From: an uncultured Actinomycetes bacterium
GTDB taxonomy: Bacteria > Actinomycetota > Thermoleophilia > Gaiellales > Gaiellaceae
Direction: 5' to 3'
DNA length: 8,432 nt
Assembly (NCBI GenBank): GCA_903930195.1
Contig: CAIYXH010000182.1
Location: forward strand, 1 to 8,432
Position numbers and translations under genes: made by a program. This document shows, in pieces, positions 1 to 5,784 of this stretch (position 1 is the stretch's first letter; each line of letters starts with the position of its first letter). The notes under the pieces were generated by a model, which ran no database searches, had not been told where the DNA came from, and saw nothing but the letters and a program-made list of their open reading frames with translations.

Positions 1-399
1 CGAGACGCCGGCGACGTCGAGCTCCGGCGCGAGCATCTGGACGAGGTGCCCGGGCGCGGTTGCGAACGGGTTGGTCGTCGTCGTCCAGGTCGTCCCCTCT
101 GCGAGCACCGCGTTCGTCCCTGCCCAGTTGCCGAGCGTCGTGTAGCCCGGCTTCGAGGAGTCCTCGGGATGGGCGAGGATGTCGTTGGTCGCGAGGTAGC
201 TGTCGTGCGCCGCGCATGCGGCCGACCACTTGGCGTTCAGGCGGATGCGGCCCGGGGTGCCGTTCGCGGCCCGCTCTGCGTTCAGCTGCCGCAGCGCCCC
301 GGCGGCATTCGCCACCGGCGTTGCCTGCGACCCGCGCGCTGCCGCACCGCCGACCACGGCGATCGCGACGGCAAACGCGGCGAGGAGGCGTGCCTGCAC
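1..399 (-). CDS. CAP/SCP-like secreted protein, N-terminal part (3' end beyond window)
   Basis: Reading the minus strand from a GTG at 399 gives 133 open codons running off the left edge, so the stop codon is not in the window. The N-terminus looks like a Sec signal peptide: an early Arg, a hydrophobic stretch over about residues 5-20 and an Ala-rich cleavage zone near residues 20-32. The mature part starts with a helix containing the LNAERAANG motif (39-47), typical of the first helix of CAP (SCP/PR-1) domains. His65 and His77 sit where CAP proteins place cavity residues, and NPFATAPGHLVQML (110-123) resembles the later His-containing CAP motif. Bacterial CAP proteins are exported and mostly of unknown biochemical function. 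No better in-frame ATG/GTG/TTG lies upstream, and the Shine-Dalgarno sequence is weak. It is divergent from pfk. The family call is from motif recognition only; the domain is incomplete here. Confidence 0.72.
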   Translation of the reverse strand, partial: MQARLLAAFAVAIAVVGGAAARGSQATPVANAAGALRQLNAERAANGTPGRIRLNAKWSAACAAHDSYLATNDILAHPEDSSKPGYTTLGNWAGTNAVLAEGTTWTTTTNPFATAPGHLVQMLAPELDVAGVS

Positions 400-461
400 C
401 CGCGCAGAGTGCCACGTTGCCCCGAATGACGGTTCTCCCGATCTTGTTCGTGAGGTCTGGA

Positions 462-467
462 TAGACT
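462..467 (+). promoter_or_regulatory. Putative -10 box (TAGACT) of a leaderless pfk transcript
   Basis: TAGACT fits the TANNNT pattern of actinobacterial -10 boxes and ends 8 nt before the A of the pfk ATG at 476. That places the expected transcription start at or next to the start codon. No purine-rich Shine-Dalgarno sequence lies in the 20 nt before the ATG, consistent with leaderless translation. No convincing -35 box is found at normal spacing (TTGTTC at 444-449 is only 12 nt away). Inferred from sequence alone. Confidence 0.45.
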
Positions 468-475
468 CGCCCCCG

Positions 476-1495
476 ATGCGGATCGGCATGCTCACCGGCG
501 GAGGCGATTGCCCCGGCCTCAACCCCGTGATCCGGGCCGTCTGCCGGCGCCTCTGGGAGAACGGCCACGAGACCTACGGCGTCCTCAACGGCTGGCGCGG
601 GATGATCGACGGCAATCTCAAGCCGCTCGGCTGGGAGGAGACGTCCGGGATCCTGCACATCGGCGGCACGATCATCGGCACTTCCCGCACGAACCCGTAC
701 AAGAACGACGGGGGCGTCGAAGGCGTCAAGAAGACCTTCGAGCAGCTCGACGCGCTGATCGCGATCGGCGGCGAGGACACGCTCGGCGTGGCCTCGCGGC
801 TCTACGCGGAAGAGGGTCTCCCGGTCGTCGGCGTGCCGAAGACCATCGACAACGACCTGAACGGCACCGACTACACCTTTGGCTTCGACACCGCGGTTGC
901 GATCGCGACCGAAGCCGTCGACCGCGTCCACTCCACGGCCGAGTCGCACAACCGCGCCATCGTCGTCGAGACGATGGGCCGCCACGCCGGCTGGATCGCC
1001 CTGTTCACGGGCATCGCCGGTGGCGCCGACTTCACCCTGATCCCGGAGCAGCCGGTCGATTACGACGAGATCGCCGCGGCAGTCGAGCGTCGCCGCTCGC
1101 GGGGCAAGAACTTCTCGGTCATCGTCGCGAGCGAAGGCGCGGAGCTTCCGGGCTTCAGCGACGAGGGCGAGGTCGACGAGTTCGGCCACGTTCGGGTCGA
1201 GAACCGCGCGGTCGGCGAGACCGTCGCGCAGGAGGTCGAAGCGCGCACGGGCATGCAGACCCGCGCAACCGTCCTCGGCTACATCCAGCGCGGTGGCAGC
1301 CCCACGCCGCGCGACCGGATGCTCGGTCTGCGCTTCGGCCTCAAGGCCGCCGACCTCGTGCTCGAGGGCAAGTGGGGCCAGATGGCTGCACTCCACGGCG
1401 ACGTCGTCAACTCGGTGCCCCTCACCGAAGCGACCGCCGAGCTGAAGCTCGTACCGCAAGAGTGGTACGACACGGCCAAGACCTTCTTCGGCTAG
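476..1495 (+). CDS. pfkA: 6-phosphofructokinase, predicted pyrophosphate-linked (PFK family, group III type)
   Basis: This 339-aa cytoplasmic enzyme should phosphorylate fructose 6-phosphate to fructose 1,6-bisphosphate in glycolysis. Visible motifs are the N-terminal phosphate-binding loop LTGGGDCPGLN (6-16), TSRTNPY (69-75), GGEDT (98-102), PKTIDND (121-127) with Asp125 as catalytic base, MGRH (167-170) and GYIQRGGSP near the C-terminus for sugar-phosphate binding. Two positions that separate phosphoryl donors in this family read Asp101 (Gly104 in E. coli PfkA) and Lys122 (Gly124 in E. coli). Asp plus Lys is the pattern of PPi-dependent enzymes such as that of Amycolatopsis methanolica. The Tyr in place of His in GHIQRGG also fits that group. 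The ATG at 476 is chosen because homologues start MR(I/V)G; an open extension upstream is antisense to the CAP gene and not protein-like. It is convergent with marR. Family is certain; donor specificity is inferred. Confidence 0.95.
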   Translation: MRIGMLTGGGDCPGLNPVIRAVCRRLWENGHETYGVLNGWRGMIDGNLKPLGWEETSGILHIGGTIIGTSRTNPYKNDGGVEGVKKTFEQLDALIAIGGEDTLGVASRLYAEEGLPVVGVPKTIDNDLNGTDYTFGFDTAVAIATEAVDRVHSTAESHNRAIVVETMGRHAGWIALFTGIAGGADFTLIPEQPVDYDEIAAAVERRRSRGKNFSVIVASEGAELPGFSDEGEVDEFGHVRVENRAVGETVAQEVEARTGMQTRATVLGYIQRGGSPTPRDRMLGLRFGLKAADLVLEGKWGQMAALHGDVVNSVPLTEATAELKLVPQEWYDTAKTFFG

Positions 1496-1503
1496 GTCGC
1501 CTC

Positions 1504-1517
1504 GCGGCGTGAGCCGC
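1504..1517. terminator. Short GC hairpin between convergent pfk and marR
   Basis: GCGGC-GTGA-GCCGC forms a perfect 5-bp stem closed by a GUGA loop (GNRA class) on the plus strand, starting 8 nt after the pfk stop codon. The stem also covers the first base of the marR stop codon on the other strand. No T-run follows on either strand, so it is not a canonical intrinsic terminator. Its position between two converging genes makes a role in 3'-end formation or mRNA stability possible. Confidence 0.35.
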
Positions 1518-2029
1518 TAGCCGCAGGCGTTGGGATCCGGGGCGCACTCGCCACCGGTCGTGCACTGCTTGGCGCCGGTCATCGGCAGGCGTGAGAGCAG
1601 GCTCCCGAGCGTCTCGAGCTCGTCGTCGGTGAAGAGCCCCGTGAAGAGCTCGTCGATGCCGTCGAGGTGCGTCTCGGCGGCAGCCTCGAGCTTTGCGCGG
1701 CCCGACTCGGTCAGCTTCGCGTAGGAGACGCGGGCGTCGGAGGAGCAGGCAGCCTTCTCGACGAAGCCGGCGCGCTCGAGCCCGTCCAGCAGCCGGGTGA
1801 TGCCCGACGCGGTCAGGACGACGCTCTCGGCGAGATCGACACGGCGCATCGCCCCACCGTCTGCCCGCGAGAGCCGGAGCAGCACCTCGTAGTCGCTCAG
1901 CGTCAGACCATGTTCCGCAAGCAGGTCGGCGTTGAGCTGCCGCGTGATCGCCGAGTGACTGCGCAGGAACGCAACCCAAGGCTCGATGCGGCTCCGGGTG
2001 AGGAGACGGGTGAAGGTGACCTCCGACAT
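1517..2029 (-). CDS. MarR-family transcriptional regulator with Cys-containing C-terminal tail
   Basis: The protein is 170 aa, in the normal MarR size range, and should be a dimeric winged-helix DNA-binding protein. An N-terminal dimerisation helix (about 1-40) is followed by LTLSDYEVLLRL (42-53), the recognition helix region SGITRLLDGLERAGFVEK (75-92), the wing with SDAR (97-100) and KLTESGR (105-111), then C-terminal dimerisation helices. After the last helix a tail carries Cys156, Cys162 and Cys169; a fourth, Cys95, lies in the wing where many MarR proteins also have one. The ATG at 2029 is preferred because GGAGG lies just upstream (3-nt gap, rather short); an in-frame TTG at 2065 has no ribosome binding site. 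It is divergent from the sulfate importer, so control of that operon or of itself from the shared region is plausible. The ligand is unknown; the cysteines suggest thiol, oxidant or metal sensing, which is inference. Confidence 0.92.
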   Translation of the reverse strand: MSEVTFTRLLTRSRIEPWVAFLRSHSAITRQLNADLLAEHGLTLSDYEVLLRLSRADGGAMRRVDLAESVVLTASGITRLLDGLERAGFVEKAACSSDARVSYAKLTESGRAKLEAAAETHLDGIDELFTGLFTDDELETLGSLLSRLPMTGAKQCTTGGECAPDPNACG

Positions 2030-2076
2030 TCGCCTCCAAAGTGTAACTCGCGTTCCCACACACAAGCGTTACTTAT

Positions 2077-2106
2077 TTGACGCATGAGTACGAGTCATGA
2101 TAGAAA
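2077..2106 (+). promoter_or_regulatory. Putative sigma-70-type promoter of the sbp-cysTWA operon
   Basis: TTGACG (2077-2082) closely matches a -35 box. Eighteen bases later TAGAAA (2101-2106) can serve as -10, with a TG two bases upstream (2098-2099) as an extended -10. The expected transcription start is about 2112-2115, leaving a leader of about 40 nt before the sbp ATG at 2155. AAGGAG at 2141-2146 is a strong ribosome binding site at 8-nt spacing. The prediction is by eye. Confidence 0.5.
2083..2099. promoter_or_regulatory. Candidate inverted-repeat operator CATGA-N7-TCATG
   Basis: CATGA (2083-2087) and TCATG (2095-2099) form an inverted repeat with one more matched pair inside (T2089/A2093). 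The 17-bp length suits a MarR dimer, and it lies in the spacer between the putative -35 and -10 boxes of the sulfate operon and upstream of the divergent marR. The repeat is imperfect, so chance is not excluded. Confidence 0.3.
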
Positions 2107-2125
2107 GTCCACCAAGTTAGTGGAC
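2107..2125. promoter_or_regulatory. 19-bp near-perfect palindrome, candidate repressor operator
   Basis: GTCCACCAAGTTAGTGGAC pairs at 8 of 9 positions around a central G at 2116; the only mismatch is C2113/A2119. It starts directly after the putative -10 box and covers the expected transcription start, the classical place for a repressor site. The sequence is A/T-richer than its surroundings and is non-coding. The flanking Rrf2 and MarR proteins are the obvious candidates to bind it. As RNA it could only form a 6-bp stem with a 7-nt loop and has no U-run, so a DNA operator is more likely than a terminator. Confidence 0.6.
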
Positions 2126-2154
2126 AACATGGAAAACACGAAGGAGACAACCGC

Positions 2155-3192
2155 ATGAGCTTCAGGCTCGATCAGCCGTTCGACCGTGCCACCCTTCTGC
2201 GGCGCGGCGCGGCAGCCGGCGCGGCGCTCGCGACCGCGGGTGCCTCGGCGAAACTCGCCAGCGCACGGAACGAGGGCGCCACGCTCAATCTCGTCGCCTA
2301 CTCGACGCCGAAGCCGGCGATGGCGACCCTGATCGCAAACTTCCAGCAGACCGCAGCCGGACAGGGCGTGAACTTCACGCAGTCCTACGGCCCCTCGACG
2401 AGCCAGGCCCAGGCCGTGGCCGCCGGTCAGCCCTGCGACATCATCTTCCCCTCGTGGCCAGGTGACGTCCAGATCCTCGTGGACGCCGGCCTCGTCAACA
2501 AGAACTGGAACGAGCAGTCCTACAACGGGGTCGTCGCGAACACGGTCGTCGCGTTCGCCGTGCGCCACTACAACCCGAAGAAGATCAAGGGCTGGAACGA
2601 CCTGACCAAGTCGGGCGTCCAGGTGATCACGCCGGATCCGTTCAGCTCCGGCTCCGCGAAGTGGAACATCCTCGCGGCCTACGCCGCCGAGCGGCACCTC
2701 GGCAAGACGGACAAGCAGGCGCAGGCCTACGTCGAGCAGCTGTTCAAGAACGTCGTCGCGCAGCCGACGTCGGGCTCGGCCGGCACCGCGGCGTTCCTCG
2801 CCGGCGAGGGCGACAGCTTCATCACCTACGAGAGCGAGGCGATCGCCGCCACGCTGAAGGGGACGCAGGTCGAGTACGTCATCCCGCGCCAGACGCTGCT
2901 CATCCAGCTCCCGATCGCCGTGATGCAGAACAGCCCCAACAAGGACCTCGCCAACAAGTTCATCCAGTACCTGAAGTCGGAGCCGGCGCAGGTCGTCCTT
3001 GGCCAGAACGGGTATCGCCCGGTCAACCCGGCCGCCGCGAAGCAGTTCAAGAACTTCCCGGTGCGCCCGGGCCAGATCACGCTCGCCGACAAGACGCTCG
3101 GCGGCTACGCGGCCGCCCAGTCCCGCTGGTTCACGTCCCCGAAGGGGCTCATGTACGGCATCGAGTCCGCCGTCGGAGGGCCGTCGAGCTGA
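2155..3192 (+). CDS. sbp: Sulfate/thiosulfate ABC transporter substrate-binding protein
   Basis: This 345-aa extracytoplasmic protein should capture sulfate or thiosulfate and deliver it to CysT/CysW. An N-terminal export signal contains R16-R17, an Ala/Gly-rich hydrophobic segment (18-32) and possible cleavage after residue 32 or 37. Family landmarks are LNLVAYSTPKP (44-54), the QAQAVAAG block (83-90), the SWPGDV segment after PCDIIF, IKGWNDLTKSGVQVITPDP and SSGSAKWN in the middle, then SGSAGTAAF, ITYESEA and the late NGYRPVN motif. Together these match the sulfate-binding family (Sbp/CysP). There is no lipobox Cys in the signal region; the only Cys is in PCDII. The Tat-like region has DRATLLRR where a consensus would have (S/D)RRxFLK, so the second Arg is Ala12 and the export route is unclear. 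AAGGAG 8 nt upstream supports this ATG. It is the first gene of the importer operon. Confidence 0.95.
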   Translation: MSFRLDQPFDRATLLRRGAAAGAALATAGASAKLASARNEGATLNLVAYSTPKPAMATLIANFQQTAAGQGVNFTQSYGPSTSQAQAVAAGQPCDIIFPSWPGDVQILVDAGLVNKNWNEQSYNGVVANTVVAFAVRHYNPKKIKGWNDLTKSGVQVITPDPFSSGSAKWNILAAYAAERHLGKTDKQAQAYVEQLFKNVVAQPTSGSAGTAAFLAGEGDSFITYESEAIAATLKGTQVEYVIPRQTLLIQLPIAVMQNSPNKDLANKFIQYLKSEPAQVVLGQNGYRPVNPAAAKQFKNFPVRPGQITLADKTLGGYAAAQSRWFTSPKGLMYGIESAVGGPSS

Positions 3193-3245
3193 GCACGCAC
3201 GCCGAAGCTTCCCGCTCGCCGGGAGGGCTCGCCATACCCAACGCA

Positions 3246-4037
3246 GTGAAGGAGAGGGCCGGAACGGCTCTCTCCTTCGGCTTTGCGTCGACGTTCCTGC
3301 TGGTCATCGTGGCTCTCCCGATCGCGGCGCTGATCTGGCAGTCGAAGCACGAGGGCTGGTCGGGGTTCTGGACCGCGATCTCCTCGCCCGAGGCGACGGC
3401 CACCCTGCGCGTCACGCTCGTCGCGGCGGCGCTTGCGGCCCTCGTCAACGCGGTGCTCGGCACGATCACCGCCTGGGTGCTCGTGCGGGACGACTTTCGC
3501 GGCAAAGCCGTCCTCAACGCCGTCATCGACCTGCCGTTCGCCCTGCCGACGATCGTCGCCGGCCTCGTCCTGCTGACCTTCTACGGGCCGACCTCCCCCG
3601 TGGGCATCCACGCCGCCTTCACCCGCTACGCGCTCTTCCTGGCGCTCCTCTTCGTCACGCTCCCCTTCGTCGTGCGCACGGTGCAGCCGGTGCTGATCGA
3701 GCTCGACCGCGAGATGGAGCAGGCCGCTCGGTCGCTCGGTGCCAGCGAGACCTCCGTCTTCTTCCGGATCATCCTCCCGAACATCCTTCCGGGGATCCTC
3801 TCGGGCGTGACGATGGCGTTCGCCCGCGCGGTCGGCGAGATCGGGTCGGTCGTGATCATCACCGGCAACATCCCGTACAAGACCGAGGTCACCTCCGTGC
3901 TGATCTTCAACCGGATCGCAAGCCAGGACCCGACCGGCGCCGCCGCCCTCGCCGTGCTGCTCCTCGCGATCTCGTTTGCCGTCCTCCTGACGGTCGGTGG
4001 CCTGCGCCGCTGGGCCACGAGGCACGAGCGTGCGTAG
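3246..4037 (+). CDS. cysT: Sulfate ABC transporter permease subunit CysT (start uncertain)
   Basis: This is one of the two channel subunits of the sulfate importer: 263 aa from the GTG at 3246 (E. coli CysT is 277 aa). Hydrophobic segments lie at about 11-30, 54-80, 98-112 and 126-146, with further ones near the C-terminus. The cytoplasmic EAA loop that docks on CysA is visible as EQAARSLG (158-165) followed by the conserved proline region ILPNILPG (176-183). LDLPFALPT-like text (IDLPFALPT, 94-102) is characteristic of CysT/CysW/ModB permeases. The start is a problem: the reading frame stays open and protein-like back to a CTG at 3189 that overlaps the sbp stop codon and has GGAGGG 8 nt upstream; this would give 282 aa. 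The GTG has no close ribosome binding site. The function is not affected by this choice. The 3' end overlaps cysW by 8 bp. Confidence 0.93.
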   Translation: MKERAGTALSFGFASTFLLVIVALPIAALIWQSKHEGWSGFWTAISSPEATATLRVTLVAAALAALVNAVLGTITAWVLVRDDFRGKAVLNAVIDLPFALPTIVAGLVLLTFYGPTSPVGIHAAFTRYALFLALLFVTLPFVVRTVQPVLIELDREMEQAARSLGASETSVFFRIILPNILPGILSGVTMAFARAVGEIGSVVIITGNIPYKTEVTSVLIFNRIASQDPTGAAALAVLLLAISFAVLLTVGGLRRWATRHERA

Positions 4038-4821
4038 ATACGCGTTCCGCTTCATCGCGCTCGCCTACGTCGTGGCGATCCTGCTGGCGCCGCTCTACCT
4101 GGTCTTCTACCGAACGTTCCTGCACGACTCGCATGACGTCTGGAAGGCCCTGAGCGACCCCGACACGGTGCATGCGTTCCGGGTCACGCTGATCGCCGTC
4201 GCGATCGCCGTGCCGCTGAACACGATCTTCGGGATCATCTGCGCGCTCGCGATCGTGCGGCAGAAGTTCCCCGGGAAGGGGCTCGTCAACGCGTTCGTCG
4301 ACCTTCCACTCGCCCTCTCCCCCGTCGTCGTCGGCTTCTCGCTCTACCTGCTCTACGGCCGCACCGGCTGGTTCGGGCACTGGCTGAACGCGCACGGAAT
4401 CCAGGTGCTGTTCGCGATGCCGTCCATCGTGCTCGCGACGATCTTCGTCTCGGTGCCGTTCGTCGCCCGCGAGGTGATCCCGACGCTCCGTGAGATCGGT
4501 GACGACCAGGAGCAGGCGGCCTACACGCTCGGCGCGAACGGCTGGCAGACCTTCCGGCGGATCACGTTCCCGTCGATCCGCTGGGCCGTGATCTACGGCG
4601 TCGTCCTCACCACCGCGCGCTGCCTCGGCGAGTACGGCGCCGTCGCCGTCGTCTCCGGCTCGATCCAGGGCAAGACCGAGACCGCGACGCTGCGCGTCCA
4701 GGAGGAGTACGAGAACCTCAACCTGCCCGGCGCCTACGGCATCTCGCTCGCGCTCGCCGTGATCGCGATCCTCGTGCTGATCTTGATGACAACTCTCCGA
4801 CCGAAGGAAGCGAAAGCCTGA
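4030..4821 (+). CDS. cysW: Sulfate ABC transporter permease subunit CysW
   Basis: This is the second channel subunit, 263 aa, an integral membrane protein paired with CysT. A hydrophobic segment follows the positive start MRRYAFRF (about 8-28), with others at about 52-76, 92-109, 124-145 and near the C-terminus. VDLPLALSPVVVG (90-102) is the CysW-type signature, and EQAAYTLG (161-168) with ITFPSI (178-183) forms the EAA coupling loop that contacts CysA. LGEYGAVAVVSG matches the conserved late region of CysW. The GTG at 4030 is chosen: it has GAGG at 7-nt spacing, gives the normal N-terminus and overlaps the cysT end by 8 bp. An in-frame ATG at 3997 lies deep inside cysT. The stop codon shares one base with the cysA start (TGATG), indicating translational coupling. 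Confidence 0.95.
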   Translation: MRRYAFRFIALAYVVAILLAPLYLVFYRTFLHDSHDVWKALSDPDTVHAFRVTLIAVAIAVPLNTIFGIICALAIVRQKFPGKGLVNAFVDLPLALSPVVVGFSLYLLYGRTGWFGHWLNAHGIQVLFAMPSIVLATIFVSVPFVAREVIPTLREIGDDQEQAAYTLGANGWQTFRRITFPSIRWAVIYGVVLTTARCLGEYGAVAVVSGSIQGKTETATLRVQEEYENLNLPGAYGISLALAVIAILVLILMTTLRPKEAKA

Positions 4822-5780
4822 TGTCCATCTCCGTCCGCAACGCCTCCAAGCAGTACGGCGAATTCAAGGCGCTCGACGACGTCTCCGTCGAGATCGCGTC
4901 GGGATCGCTCACCGCGCTCCTCGGCCCGAGCGGGAGCGGCAAGTCCACGCTGCTCCGCGTGATCGCCGGCCTCGAGACGCCGGACTCCGGCTCCGTCTTC
5001 ATCGGCGACAAGAACGTCACCGGCCGCCCGCCGCAACAACGCGAGGTCGGGTTCGTCTTCCAGCACTACGCCGCGTTCAAGCACATGACCGTTGGCGACA
5101 ATGTCGCGTTCGGGCTCAAGATCCGTCGGCGCCCGAAGAGCGAGATCGAGAGCCGCGTCAAGGAGCTGCTCGAGCTCGTGCAGCTCGACGGCCTCGCGAA
5201 GCGCTATCCGTCCCAGCTCTCCGGTGGCCAGCGGCAGCGCATGGGCCTGGCCCGCGCCCTCGCCGTCGACCCCGCCGTGCTGCTCCTCGACGAGCCGTTC
5301 GGCGCGCTCGACGCGCAGGTGCGCACCGAGCTGCGCGCGTGGCTCCGCCGGCTCCACGACGAGACGCACACGACGACCGTCATCGTCACGCACGACCAGG
5401 AGGAGGCGATGGAGGTCGCCGACGAGGTCGTCGTCATGAACCGCGGCCGCGTCGAGCAGGTCGCCGGGCCGCGCGACCTCTACGAGAACCCCGCCAACGA
5501 GTTCGTGATGTCGTTCGTCGGCCAGGTGAACCAGATCGACGACACCTTCGTTCGGCCGCACGACCTCGAGCTCACGCTCGAGGCCAACGGGACGACGCGC
5601 GAGGCGATGATCGAGCGGATCGTCCACCTCGGCTTCCAGGTGCGCGTCGAGCTCGTCCGCGACGACGGTGAGCATCTCTCGGTGCAGATCACCCGCGACG
5701 AGGCCGAGCGCCTCGAGCTCGAGCAGGGTCAGATCGTCTTCGTGCGCTCGACGCGGGAGACGACGTTCAGCGGGAGCTAG
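4821..5780 (+). CDS. cysA: Sulfate/thiosulfate import ATP-binding protein CysA
   Basis: This 319-aa cytoplasmic ATPase drives the sulfate importer. All nucleotide-binding elements are intact: Walker A GPSGSGKST (35-43), Q-loop Gln81, ABC signature LSGGQ (133-137), Walker B VLLLDEP (153-159) and the switch His191 in VTHDQEEA. FQHYAAFKHMTV just after the Q-loop is typical of CysA. A C-terminal regulatory region of about 80 residues follows, including FVRPHDLEL, the motif usual in CysA-type TOBE domains. E. coli CysA is 365 aa, so this version has a shorter C-terminal domain. GGAAG about 10 nt upstream supports the ATG. It is the last importer gene and ends 3 bp from the stop codon of the convergent rrf2 gene, leaving no room for a separate terminator. 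Confidence 0.96.
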   Translation: MSISVRNASKQYGEFKALDDVSVEIASGSLTALLGPSGSGKSTLLRVIAGLETPDSGSVFIGDKNVTGRPPQQREVGFVFQHYAAFKHMTVGDNVAFGLKIRRRPKSEIESRVKELLELVQLDGLAKRYPSQLSGGQRQRMGLARALAVDPAVLLLDEPFGALDAQVRTELRAWLRRLHDETHTTTVIVTHDQEEAMEVADEVVVMNRGRVEQVAGPRDLYENPANEFVMSFVGQVNQIDDTFVRPHDLELTLEANGTTREAMIERIVHLGFQVRVELVRDDGEHLSVQITRDEAERLELEQGQIVFVRSTRETTFSGS

Positions 5781-5784
5781 CTCC
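5773..5784. repeat. 12-bp perfect palindrome at the cysA/rrf2 convergent junction
   Basis: GGAGCTAGCTCC is self-complementary. It contains the cysA stop codon (5778-5780) and reaches the first base of the rrf2 stop codon. With no loop it would hardly fold as an RNA hairpin; a partial alternative, GCTCC-N7-GGAGC, exists. No T-run follows. It may be incidental. Confidence 0.35.

Noticed and set aside
230..475. Open 82-codon extension upstream of the pfk ATG in the same frame
   Set aside because: It is antisense to the CAP-protein gene, has an Arg/Ala-rich non-protein-like composition, and PFK homologues start at the MR(I/V)G position.
2043..2072. GTAAC-N20-GTTAC inverted repeat upstream of marR
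   Set aside because: Only 5-bp arms with a 20-bp spacer and no matching flanks; too weak to call an operator.
2041..2154. Riboswitch (for example SAM-type) in the sbp leader
   Set aside because: The predicted leader is only about 40 nt and shows no multi-helix aptamer or anti-terminator; the palindrome is better explained as a DNA operator.
3105..4055. Long minus-strand open frame opposite cysT (316 codons)
   Set aside because: Composition is Arg/Asp/Gly/Glu-rich, as expected from antisense of a high-GC gene; no domain is recognisable and the plus strand is clearly cysT.
4734..5675. Long minus-strand open frame opposite cysA (313 codons)
   Set aside because: It is a high-GC antisense shadow with low-complexity Asp/Val/Arg/Leu text; cysA with intact ATPase motifs explains the DNA.
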